Positions 1-7,380 of a stretch of 33,664 nt of DNA are shown piece after piece. The translations under genes were made by a program, and so were the position numbers. Positions within the stretch are counted from its first letter, which is position 1. The number at the start of each line of letters is the position of its first letter. Origin of the DNA: Pyxidicoccus fallax (lineage in GTDB: Bacteria; Myxococcota; Myxococcia; Myxococcales; Myxococcaceae); the NCBI RefSeq assembly GCF_012933655.1, contig NZ_JABBJJ010000116.1:1-33664 (forward strand), read 5' to 3'. The notes below the pieces were generated by a model. The model had not been told where the DNA came from. It searched no databases and was given only the letters and a program-made list of their open reading frames with translations.

Positions 1-1
1 G

Positions 2-238
2 CCCCTGGAGCTGGTGCCCGCCCCGGTGGGCGGCGAGGACCTGCCGCGCGACTTCCTGAGGCAGCTCCAGGCGCTGTGCATCCACACGCCCCTGTACGGC
101 ACGCGGTCGTCCGCCATCGTGGCGCTGAAGCCGGGGGGCGTGGGGCACTACCTCGCCAGCGACGTGGCGCCTTGCCAGGGGGCGTGGAACGACGTCACCG
201 GACTGCTCGCGCCCACGACCACGGCTGTCGGTGGCTGA
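2..238 (+). CDS. NRDE/TANGO2 family protein, C-terminal fragment
   Basis: This is the 3' end of a gene that begins before the window. The frame is open from base 2 and stops with TGA at 236-238, leaving about 78 residues. The stretch LYGTRSSAIVALKP resembles the C-terminal part of NRDE (TANGO2-like) proteins, where a YGTRSS-type motif precedes a beta strand and a short tail. The family is poorly characterised; eukaryotic TANGO2 is linked to Golgi organisation and lipid or haem handling, and the bacterial role is unknown. The gene converges on the M4 protease gene, with a possible terminator hairpin between them. The family call rests on a short fragment and is moderate. An internal GTG at 14 is not a credible start because the frame continues upstream. 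Confidence 0.6.
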   Translation, partial: PLELVPAPVGGEDLPRDFLRQLQALCIHTPLYGTRSSAIVALKPGGVGHYLASDVAPCQGAWNDVTGLLAPTTTAVGG

Positions 239-283
239 GCGTCCGGAGGGGCCGCGCGGCGACCTGTCTCCCCGGAAATGAAA

Positions 284-314
284 CCGCCCCCGGAGCGCGA
301 GGCCCCGGAGGCGG
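284..314 (-). terminator. Candidate terminator hairpin downstream of the M4 protease gene
   Basis: CCGCC (284-288) pairs with GGCGG (310-314), and an inner CCGG (290-293) pairs with CCGG (305-308), separated by one C/A mismatch. Read on the minus strand, the hairpin follows the protease stop by about 40 nt and is followed by the T-rich stretch GTTTCATTT. It lies between two convergent genes, so it may serve both. No long U tract is present. Confidence 0.35.
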
Positions 315-355
315 AAGTCAGCGGAGACGCCAGGCGCCCCGCATCACCGCTCAGG

Positions 356-2266
356 CTAGTAGGAGCCCCGGAGCGACGTGCCGCTGTAGGACGTGTAGCC
401 GCGCAGCATGATGTAGATGCGCTGGTTCGTCGTCTGCGCCGCGATGCTGCACGACTCGTTGTTGCCGCTGAGGTACGGGCGGCAGTTGTACGCCGTGGTC
501 GTCGGCGCCGCGCCGACGCGCACGTACATGTCCGCGTCACCCGTGCCGCCGCTCATCACGTAGCTGGAGGCCCTGCCCGCCGGCACGTCGAGGCAGTAGA
601 GCGTCTGCGAGCCCGAGGCGCCGGAGAGGCCCGTCAGCGTCGTGCCGTTGGTCAGCACGGTGCACGTGGTGGGCTGCGTCGTCCCGCCCACGCCCACCGC
701 CTCCCAGGCCTTGTTCACCGCGTCCTGGTCCGCCGTCGTGTACCCCAGCGCCGCCGCGGCCTGCGCCGTGTACGTCTTCGCCTGCGCGAACGTGGTCGAC
801 GCGGTGAAGAGGTCCGTGTTCGCCTTGTAGAAGATGCGCGCGGCCTTCTCCACGCCCAGCGCCGGCACCGTCACCGTCGTCTTGCTACGCGGGTGCGTGC
901 CGCCCGTGGACAGCAGCTTGAACGCCAGGTTGGCGATACCCGAGTTCCAGTGCACACCGCCGTTGTCCGACGAGCCGACGTACCGCTCGGGGTAGTAGTC
1001 CCTCGACGAGCCGTCCTGCGTGGGGTTGGCCATGTACCGGAGCGCGTCACCCGCGGTGGCCGGCGTCCAGATGTCCTCGCCAATCTTCCACACGTCCGCG
1101 TCCGTGGACCAGCTGCGCGACCAGCTCTCGCACACCGCCGCGAAGATGTCGGACATGCCCTCGTTGAGCGCGCCGGACTCATTGGAGTACGTGAGGTTGG
1201 ACTCGTACGAAGTCACCGCGTGCGTCAGCTCGTGCACGGTGACATCCGCGTCCCGGCCCAGCTGGCCCGAGGTCGTTCCGTCGCCGTCGCCGTACACCAT
1301 CTGGCTGCCGTTCCAGAAGGCGTTCACGTAGTTGGAGCTGTAGTGCACCGTGCTGCGCATCTGCGCGCCCGCGTTGTTGAACGAGTCACGGTTGAAGACC
1401 GTCTTGTAGCAGTCGTACGTGAAGCCCAACTGGTCGTAGTTGGCGTCCACGTGGCCGTCGCCCGTGGTGGCGCCGCCCTCGCTGCGGCGCAGGGTACCCG
1501 GCAGGCTGGTGCCGTTGTTGGCGGAGTACACGGCGCGGTTCTTGGCCGCATGGATGTCCGCGTAGCGACTGGCGACAGCGCCCGTGGTGGCATCCACGAA
1601 GACGTGGTCCCGGATGGGCAGGTCAGCGCCCTCACCGGTGACGACCACCTCGTAGGCCAGCGTCAGCTTCTGCTGCTCACCGGCGCGCACATAGACAAGC
1701 TGCGGCTCTCCGTCGATGTCCAGGCCCTTGCCCACCGTGTCGCGCAGCGCCGCCGTCACCGCCGCGTGCGCCGCGATGCTCGGCTTGGAGGCCACGCCCG
1801 ACTCGCCGTCGCGCGCGGAGCCGTTGGCCATGACGATGTTGCCAGCCGGGTCCAGGTGGACGATGAGCTCCTGCCCGCGCACCGGCAGGTTGTTCTTCTT
1901 CTGCTGATAACGGATGTGGGTGAACCCGTCCTCGTCCACGCTGATGCGGCTGACGACCAGGTCCTCGGCGCGCAGGCGGAAGGTGCGGGCGATGCCAGGC
2001 AGGGACGCACTGATGGCGCGGTGCGCGTCCGCCGAGCCGAAGCCCGCGAGCGCGTGGTCCGCCGCACCCAGCCGGCCGCGGACGAAGAACGGAGTGCCAT
2101 CGTCATGGCGCCCCACCACCTCGGCGCCCGGCATGGCCGCGAGGGAGTTTTCAATCTCGGAGAGCTCGTCGTGCTTCTGCGAATCAGGAGACTGCGCGTC
2201 ACCGCTCATCTCACAAGCGGTCAGGGGCAGGGCCAGCAGGGCGGCAATGATACGGGTTCGCACCAC
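356..2266 (-). CDS. M4 family (thermolysin-like) metallopeptidase, lipoprotein, with C-terminal PPC domain
   Basis: This is a 636-residue secreted zinc endopeptidase. The chosen start is GTG at 2266, preceded by AAAGGAG at a 7-nt spacing; the in-frame ATG at 2437 has no such site and would add 57 non-family residues. The N-terminus is a lipoprotein signal with lipobox LTAC (Cys18). Residues ~40-230 look like FTP/PepSY propeptide domains. The catalytic domain has HELTH (345-349), NEGMSD with the third zinc ligand (368-373) and GGVHWNSGI with the catalytic His439. Residues ~545-636 form a bacterial pre-peptidase C-terminal (PPC) domain, often removed during maturation. The prodomain implies auto-processing. 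A role in extracellular proteolysis, feeding or predation is inferred from the family. A lipobox is unusual for a protease expected to be released, so the precursor may first be membrane-anchored. The family call is very secure. Confidence 0.95.
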   Translation of the reverse strand: MVRTRIIAALLALPLTACEMSGDAQSPDSQKHDELSEIENSLAAMPGAEVVGRHDDGTPFFVRGRLGAADHALAGFGSADAHRAISASLPGIARTFRLRAEDLVVSRISVDEDGFTHIRYQQKKNNLPVRGQELIVHLDPAGNIVMANGSARDGESGVASKPSIAAHAAVTAALRDTVGKGLDIDGEPQLVYVRAGEQQKLTLAYEVVVTGEGADLPIRDHVFVDATTGAVASRYADIHAAKNRAVYSANNGTSLPGTLRRSEGGATTGDGHVDANYDQLGFTYDCYKTVFNRDSFNNAGAQMRSTVHYSSNYVNAFWNGSQMVYGDGDGTTSGQLGRDADVTVHELTHAVTSYESNLTYSNESGALNEGMSDIFAAVCESWSRSWSTDADVWKIGEDIWTPATAGDALRYMANPTQDGSSRDYYPERYVGSSDNGGVHWNSGIANLAFKLLSTGGTHPRSKTTVTVPALGVEKAARIFYKANTDLFTASTTFAQAKTYTAQAAAALGYTTADQDAVNKAWEAVGVGGTTQPTTCTVLTNGTTLTGLSGASGSQTLYCLDVPAGRASSYVMSGGTGDADMYVRVGAAPTTTAYNCRPYLSGNNESCSIAAQTTNQRIYIMLRGYTSYSGTSLRGSY

Positions 2267-2624
2267 GGGGAGGCTCCTTTGAACCTCGCGACGAAGCGCC
2301 GCGAAGGCTCCCCGCGTGGAGCACGCTCCGGGCCAACGCCTCGAACCCAGGGGCTTCCCTCTGTGCGTGCCAGGACGCCACGCGTCACACTGGCACACGG
2401 ATGTCTCGCTCCGGGCGGCCCGAATGTATCGACTCATTACAGAAAAGCCCGAATTCCCCTTGGGCCCGACACACCTGGAATTATCCGTAACTGTCCGTCA
2501 AAGCGACACACCGGGAGTCACAGCGCCCGAATCGCAGACATGCCTCGCGAAACAAAATGTCTGAAAACATCCAGCTCACGAAACCAGACACAGGACATGC
2601 ACTTCAGGGCATGACCGTCGTGCG
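2267..2624 (-). promoter_or_regulatory. Relatively AT-rich upstream region of the M4 protease gene
   Basis: This 358-nt stretch holds no convincing gene. It is visibly richer in A/T from about 2425 to 2600 than its surroundings, as expected for a promoter region. Read on the minus strand it contains hexamers resembling -10 elements (GATAAT near 2480, GATACA near 2425), but neither has a well-spaced -35. An inverted repeat, CAGACAT (2535-2541) and ATGTCTG (2557-2563), could be an operator or the terminator of the methyltransferase gene ending at 2625. Confidence 0.3.
2535..2563. repeat. 7-bp inverted repeat with 15-nt loop
   Basis: CAGACAT at 2535-2541 is perfectly complementary to ATGTCTG at 2557-2563. 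It lies about 60 nt past the stop of the methyltransferase-like gene and about 270 nt before the protease start. It may be a weak terminator or a regulator site. No protein can be assigned to it. Confidence 0.3.
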
Positions 2625-3068
2625 TCACGGCTCTCCCACGAGGACGCGGGCCCGCCCATCCATGGGGAGCATCACCTCCTCCACCTTCGTGAAGCCGGAG
2701 GCTCGGGCCAGCTCGGCCAGGTGCCGCATCCACGGGTTGTAGGGCATGCCATTGTCCGAGCAGCACGGCACCACGGCGAAGGGCAGCCGGTGCCGCGCCG
2801 CGTACTCGATGATGACGCGGGTGGCGCCGTCCGGGTGCATGCCCACCACCAACTCCGCCTCGCACGGCTCCTCGACCGTGAAGATGCGCTGGGCGTAGGT
2901 GACGGGCAGGCGCTTGTGCCGCAGGTCGAACGTGGTGACGGCGCGGCCACGCTTCGTCAGCGCCTCGTTGAGGCGCCCCTGCCCTCCCGCCACATCGAAG
3001 ACGCGAGGGGCCGTGAAGCGCGACACGATGAAATCCGCGAAGAGGTCGAAGCGCCGCTTGTCCGCCAT
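2625..3068 (-). CDS. Small SAM-dependent methyltransferase-like protein
   Basis: This 147-residue protein starts at ATG 3068, which has the purine-rich AGAGAGG about 6 nt upstream. A longer in-frame start at 3173 adds a low-complexity Arg/Pro/Gly leader and is rejected. FDVAGGQGRLN (residues 24-34) matches motif I of class I methyltransferases (the SAM-binding loop). Later VVGMHPDGATRVIIEYA and FAVVPCC resemble a branch of small SAM-binding proteins in which a GxHPD motif follows the acidic loop. The chain is shorter than a full Rossmann methyltransferase, so part of the core or an added substrate domain may be missing. The substrate is unknown. It is separated from holA by a tandem repeat, so an operon with holA/holB is possible but not evident. 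Confidence 0.65.
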   Translation of the reverse strand: MADKRRFDLFADFIVSRFTAPRVFDVAGGQGRLNEALTKRGRAVTTFDLRHKRLPVTYAQRIFTVEEPCEAELVVGMHPDGATRVIIEYAARHRLPFAVVPCCSDNGMPYNPWMRHLAELARASGFTKVEEVMLPMDGRARVLVGEP

Positions 3069-3140
3069 GAGCGCCTCTCTAGCCGAGCCCGGCTCCCCGT
3101 GCATCGCGGAAGCGCCACCGGGGCGCCAGGCGGGCCCCCG

Positions 3141-3228
3141 CCTCCCTCGCGGCAGCCCGGGGAAGCGTCTCACGGCCCCGGGCCCCTCCCTCGCAACCGC
3201 CGGGGAAGCGTTTCACGGCCCGGCCCCG
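3141..3228. repeat. Imperfect tandem repeat, two copies of about 44 bp
   Basis: The segment 3141-3184 is repeated almost exactly at 3185-3228. Both copies start with CCTCCCTCGC and both contain GGGGAAGCGT followed by TCACGGCCC. They differ at a few positions around the junction of these blocks. The repeat fills much of the 208-nt space between the holA stop and the start of the methyltransferase-like gene. It does not continue into either coding region. Confidence 0.8.
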
Positions 3229-3276
3229 CTTCACCGCACGGCGACGCCATGAGGGCCGCGGGGTCCCTTCACGTGC

Positions 3277-4593
3277 CTACGCCCGGGTGCACACCGTCGC
3301 CAGCAGCCGCTCGATGACGAGCCGCCCGTTGGCGGAGGACTTCAGGGCCAGGTCCGCCTCCGCGCACGCCGTCAGCGCGCCCAGCAGCTCCCTGCGCTCG
3401 TAGCCGGCGGCGGCCTTCATGCTGAAGGTGAGCGCCCAGGCGTTGGGCATCTTGCGCTTGGTGCCCTTCAGCTCCGACTCCAGCCTCGGCAGCACCCGCG
3501 CCTCCACGTCCTTCGCGGTGCGCGGCGGGTTGCCGCCCGCGTAGCGCCACAGCCACTCGTGGCTCTCCAACAGCGTGCGGACGATGGAGGCCACCGCGCC
3601 CAACAGCTGCAGCGCGTGCGTCCCCTGCCCCATGGCGTCGTCGGCGTAGGCCAGGGCCGAGCGGAAGTCGCGCTTCTGCAGGGCCTCGGACAGCTCGAAG
3701 AACTCCTCCTCGCGGGCGTGGTGGACGAGCATCGCCACGTCCGCCTTTTCAATCGCCGGCCCCTCCGCGTACGTGGCCAGCTTCTCCAGCTCCGACTGGA
3801 GCAGGCGGATGTTGCCGCCGATGCGCTCCTTCAGCTCGTCCAGCGCGCCGGGGCCCAGCTTCTTCTTGAAGGGCGCCAGGAACTCCTTCGCGATGTCGGA
3901 GAGGTCCAGGTCCTTGTGGCGCGCGGCCACCTTGCGCTCGACGACATGGCCCTTGTCCTGGGCCAGCTTCACCAGCGGGTTCCGGGAGTCCACCTCGGTG
4001 GCCGCCATCACCAGCGCGTGCCCGGCCGGCACGCCCTTCTGGATGAGCTCCATCAGCGAGGTGGTGTCGCCCTCGGGCGCGCTGATGCGCTCCTCGCGGC
4101 AGAAGGCGGCGGCCTCCTTGAGGAAGGCGAGGTCCGCCTCCGCGAGGTCCACGTTCAGCTCGTCCTTCCACTCCTGCACGGACGGCGCGCCGGAGCGGCC
4201 CGGGTCCAGCTGGTCCACGCCCCAGCCCGCGCGCGCCGCCAGCGCGAGCAGCCGCCGCGCGCCCTCCTTGCGCTTGCCCGCCTTCCACGCCTCGCGCGCC
4301 TTGCCCAGCGCGTCCCCCCGCCCCTTCTTGGGCGCGAGGAACTCCGGGTCCCTCACGAGCACCACCTTGCGCCCGGGGAACAGCGGCAGCGTGGCCAGCT
4401 CCTGCGCCACCTCGCGCGGACTGCCCGCGTCCAGCACCGCCAGGTTGAGGCCCATGGCGGCGTCCGGCACCAGCGTCTTCACCAGCTCGTCGGCGCCCTT
4501 GCGGACCAGGAACTCCTCGCCCCACAGGAGGTACAGCGGAGCCACCTTGCCCGCCTTCACCTCCTTCAGCACGTCATCGAGGTCGGCGCTCAC
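3277..4593 (-). CDS. holA: DNA polymerase III subunit delta
   Basis: This 438-residue clamp-loader subunit opens and loads the beta clamp together with delta-prime and tau/gamma. The N-terminal LYLLWGEEFLVRKGADEL matches the start of the delta AAA+-like domain. Further family features follow: LFPGRKVVLV, a central GNIRLLQSELEKLATYA block, and the C-terminal collar domain (HALQLLGAVASIVRTL through SANGRLVIERLL). It is about 95 residues longer than the E. coli protein (343). Most of the excess is an insertion at roughly residues 90-175, rich in Lys, Arg and Ala. The start is a GTG at 4593 whose bases overlap the holB stop (GTGA), indicating translational coupling. The call is secure; whether the insertion has a lineage-specific role is unknown. 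Confidence 0.93.
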   Translation of the reverse strand: MSADLDDVLKEVKAGKVAPLYLLWGEEFLVRKGADELVKTLVPDAAMGLNLAVLDAGSPREVAQELATLPLFPGRKVVLVRDPEFLAPKKGRGDALGKAREAWKAGKRKEGARRLLALAARAGWGVDQLDPGRSGAPSVQEWKDELNVDLAEADLAFLKEAAAFCREERISAPEGDTTSLMELIQKGVPAGHALVMAATEVDSRNPLVKLAQDKGHVVERKVAARHKDLDLSDIAKEFLAPFKKKLGPGALDELKERIGGNIRLLQSELEKLATYAEGPAIEKADVAMLVHHAREEEFFELSEALQKRDFRSALAYADDAMGQGTHALQLLGAVASIVRTLLESHEWLWRYAGGNPPRTAKDVEARVLPRLESELKGTKRKMPNAWALTFSMKAAAGYERRELLGALTACAEADLALKSSANGRLVIERLLATVCTRA

Positions 4594-5624
4594 CGTGCGG
4601 CCTCCGTGAACAGTTCAATGAGCATGCGCTCCAGTTGCAGGCGCGGCGCCCCGTTGCGGGCGATGGCCGCGCGCGCGCCCTCCAGCAGCGCGTGGCGGCG
4701 GTGCAGCGTGGCCTCGGAGGTGCGCGACGCCACCTCCACCGCCAGGTCCTTCAAGTCCCGGTTGGCCAGCCCCTCCTCCATCCCCGCCCGGGCCAGCGCC
4801 ACGTCGCGCGTCCAGAGCACCAGCAGCTCCAGCGCCCCTTCGGCGTCCTCGCGCGAGCCTCCGTGCGCCTCCGCGAAGCGCAACAGGCCCACCGCGTCCT
4901 CGCCGCGCAGCGACTCGAAGGCCTGGACCACGTCCTTGCGCTGCGCGAGCGCGTCCACGTCCAGCGCCATCGCGCGGCCCAGGCTCCCGCCCGCCATGAC
5001 GGCCGCCAGCTCCGCGGTGGCCGCGTCCAGCTCGCGCTCCTCCTGGACGCGCTTCGCGACGAGCGCCACCGGCAGCGGGCCGAAGTGCACCTTGCTGCAC
5101 CGGCTGCGGATGGTGGGCAGCAGCTTGTCCATGGCGCTGGCCACCAGGATGAGGGTGGTGCCCGAGGGCGGCTCCTCCAGCGTCTTCAGGAAGGCGTTCT
5201 GCGCCTGCACGTTCATCGTCTGCGCGGAGACGACGATGGCCACCTTGCGCTTCGACTCCAGGCCGCGCAGCGCCAGCCGCTCCTGCAAATCCCGAATCTG
5301 CTCCACGCGCAGCTCGCGGCTGGGCGTGCCCGTGAAGTCCGAGCGCCCCGCCAGCCCCCGCGCCACCCGCTCCTCGTCCGGCATCACCCACGTCACGTCG
5401 GGGTGCAGGCCCCTGGCCACCCGCAGGCAGCTGGCGCAGGTGCCGCAGCCCACGTCGGGCCGCTCGGGACAGGTGAGCGCCTGGGCCAGCCCCACCGCGG
5501 CCAGCTCCTTGCCCACACCCTCGGGCCCGGCGAAGAGATACGCGTGGTGTACCGCGCCTCCCCGCAGTGCCGCCTGGAGTGCATCAATCGCGCGCGGCTG
5601 TCCCAGCACCGATGCCAGCGTCAT
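4590..5624 (-). CDS. holB: DNA polymerase III subunit delta-prime
   Basis: This is a 344-residue AAA+ clamp-loader subunit. From the chosen ATG at 5624 it begins with MTLASVLGQPRAIDALQ, the usual family start; an in-frame ATG at 5654 would add ten residues without homology. It has a P-loop-like GPEGVGKE and a four-cysteine zinc module (C..GCGTCASC). FLKTLEEPP carries the Walker B-adjacent sensor segment, and SRC near TIRSRCSKVHF is the SRC motif that supplies the arginine finger to the neighbouring subunit. The C-terminal helical collar follows. It is the first gene of a coupled pair with holA and diverges from the MscS-like gene with under 90 nt between starts, so the two promoters must lie in or near that short space. 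Confidence 0.93.
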   Translation of the reverse strand: MTLASVLGQPRAIDALQAALRGGAVHHAYLFAGPEGVGKELAAVGLAQALTCPERPDVGCGTCASCLRVARGLHPDVTWVMPDEERVARGLAGRSDFTGTPSRELRVEQIRDLQERLALRGLESKRKVAIVVSAQTMNVQAQNAFLKTLEEPPSGTTLILVASAMDKLLPTIRSRCSKVHFGPLPVALVAKRVQEERELDAATAELAAVMAGGSLGRAMALDVDALAQRKDVVQAFESLRGEDAVGLLRFAEAHGGSREDAEGALELLVLWTRDVALARAGMEEGLANRDLKDLAVEVASRTSEATLHRRHALLEGARAAIARNGAPRLQLERMLIELFTEAAR

Positions 5625-5710
5625 GAATGGGGTGTATCCCCGCATGCGCGGCACCCGTCAACAAGCCTGCCTTGACCCCCTCGGAGGGCGCGGGCGACAT
5701 TGAGGGGGCC

Positions 5711-7204
5711 TTGCTTCCCCTCCTCCAGAGTCACCTCTCCCTGGCAGCGGGCGCGCTGTTGGCCCTGGTGTTGCTGGCCGTCCGCACGGGCACTGGCGAC
5801 AAGGACCTGCGCCGGGACCTGAACGGGGCCATCCGGCTGCTGTTCGCCTTCCTGGCGCTGCGGCTGGCCGCCTGGGCGCTGCCGGAGACGGCGTCCGGGG
5901 CGGTGCGCAAGACGGTGGAAGTCGGATGGATGCTGACGTTCGCCTTCGGCGTCATCCGGGCGAGCGTGGCCTTCGGGCTGAAGCTGATGCGGCTGCGCGC
6001 CTCGTCCGTGGCGCCGCCGAAAATCCTCCGCGACGTCATCGACTTCACCCTGTACGCGCTGGCGGCGCTGCCCATCCTCAAGACGCAGCTGTCATTGGAC
6101 CTGACGGGTCTGGTAGCCACCTCGGCGGTGCTGTCGGTGGTGATGGGCCTCGCGCTCCAGGAGACGCTGGGCAACCTCTTCGCCGGCCTGTCGCTCCAGC
6201 TGGACCGGCCCTTCGAGGTGGGCCACTTCATCCGCATCGGCAACCACGCCGGGCGCGTGGTGTACATCGGGTGGCGCTCCATCCGGCTGGCCACTTTCCG
6301 GCGCGAAATCATCACCCTGCCCAACAGCATGGTGGCCAAGGAGCTGGTCCAGAACTTCACCCAGGACCAGGAGCCCGTCGGCATCGACGTGGAGATTCGC
6401 CTGTCGCTGGAGGCGCCGCCCAACCAGGTGAAGAGCGCGCTCCTGGACGTGATGCGGGAGATTCCACAGATTCTCGTGGAGCCGCCGCCCCTGGCGCGCA
6501 CGCTGGCGTACGACGAGTCCGGCATCCGCTACATGGTGCGCTTCTTCCTGGCGGACTACGCGCTGGCGGACACGGTGAAGGAGGACCTGCACACGCGGCT
6601 GTGGTACCGGGTGCGCCGGGAGAACATCGAGATTCCCTATCCGCAGCGCACGGTGCACGTGCGGCAGCAGGTGGCGCGCACGGAGCTGTCGGAGGACACG
6701 GTGCGCGGGCTGTTGCGCGCGGTGGACCTCTTCCAGGGGCTGGCCGCGGAGGACCTGGACCAGCTGCGCCAGGAGATGGTGGTGCACCGCTTCGGCAAGG
6801 GCGAGCGCATCATCCAGGAGGGCGACGAGGGCCGCACCTTCTACGTGCTGGCCTCGGGCGAGGTCAGTGTGCGCGCGGGCAGGACACAGGCGGAGGTGAC
6901 GCGGCTGGGGCGCGGGGGCTACTTCGGCGAGATGTCGCTGCTGACGGGCGAGAAGCGCTCGGCCACGGTGGTGGCGGTGGAGGACTCACTGTTGCTGGAG
7001 GTGGACCGGCCCACCTTCGCGCGCCTGTTCGAGCAGTACCCCGGGCTGGCGCGGCAGCTGTCGGCCCTGCTCGCCCAGCGGCGCACACAGCTTCGGGCCC
7101 TGGCCCAGGCGAGCGGGAGCGGCTCGGACGCCATCCCCGCCGAGGTGGGCCGGATTCTGGGCCGGCTGCGACAAATCTTTGGGCTCAGCGCAACGCACGA
7201 CTGA
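5711..7204 (+). CDS. MscS-type mechanosensitive channel fused to a cyclic-nucleotide-binding domain
   Basis: The protein is 497 residues from the TTG at 5711, preceded closely by TGAGGGGG; the frame is open back to 5627 with no better start, so the N-terminus is uncertain. Residues ~10-130 contain three or four hydrophobic helices. The MscS pore helix and beta domain follow, with GLALQETLGNLFAG, DRPFEVGHFIRIG and ITLPNSMVAKELVQNFT. Residues ~339-455 form a cNMP-binding domain with the phosphate-binding cassette FGEMSLLTGEKRSATV (conserved Glu and Arg). Such fusions are known as bacterial cyclic-nucleotide-gated channels of the MscS superfamily and generally respond weakly or not at all to tension. 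It probably sits in the inner membrane and passes ions on cAMP or cGMP binding. The ligand cannot be read from sequence. Confidence 0.88.
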   Translation: MLPLLQSHLSLAAGALLALVLLAVRTGTGDKDLRRDLNGAIRLLFAFLALRLAAWALPETASGAVRKTVEVGWMLTFAFGVIRASVAFGLKLMRLRASSVAPPKILRDVIDFTLYALAALPILKTQLSLDLTGLVATSAVLSVVMGLALQETLGNLFAGLSLQLDRPFEVGHFIRIGNHAGRVVYIGWRSIRLATFRREIITLPNSMVAKELVQNFTQDQEPVGIDVEIRLSLEAPPNQVKSALLDVMREIPQILVEPPPLARTLAYDESGIRYMVRFFLADYALADTVKEDLHTRLWYRVRRENIEIPYPQRTVHVRQQVARTELSEDTVRGLLRAVDLFQGLAAEDLDQLRQEMVVHRFGKGERIIQEGDEGRTFYVLASGEVSVRAGRTQAEVTRLGRGGYFGEMSLLTGEKRSATVVAVEDSLLLEVDRPTFARLFEQYPGLARQLSALLAQRRTQLRALAQASGSGSDAIPAEVGRILGRLRQIFGLSATHD

Positions 7205-7272
7205 GCGGACACTCCAGACCTCTCCCGACTTCGAGCGGCGCGCCACCGCGTTGCAGGAGCAGGGAGGCAAGC

Positions 7273-7377
7273 ATGTCAGGCAACACCTCCACGGGATGTC
7301 ACTCGACGAGGGGTGACCGGTGTGCAAGATGCCGCGCGCGGGTGCGGCGGACCGGGCCGTCCCGCTGGAGTCGATGA
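7273..7377 (+). CDS. Possible 34-residue small protein upstream of the MATE gene
   Basis: A short frame begins at ATG 7273 and ends with TGA at 7375-7377, three bases before the MATE start. It has a strong ribosome-binding sequence, GGAGCAGGGAGG, ending about 5 nt upstream. The product is very basic (about nine Arg) with three cysteines, two of them in CARC. It could be a leader peptide coupling translation to the exporter, or a chance frame in GC-rich DNA. No homology is recognised, and the only evidence is the ribosome-binding site and its position. Confidence 0.25.
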   Translation: MSGNTSTGCHSTRGDRCARCRARVRRTGPSRWSR

Positions 7378-7380
7378 ATC

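Noticed and set aside
278-2614. A 778-codon open frame on the plus strand opposite the M4 protease gene
   Set aside because: The composition is an antisense artefact; the minus strand has the HELTH and NEGMSD motifs.
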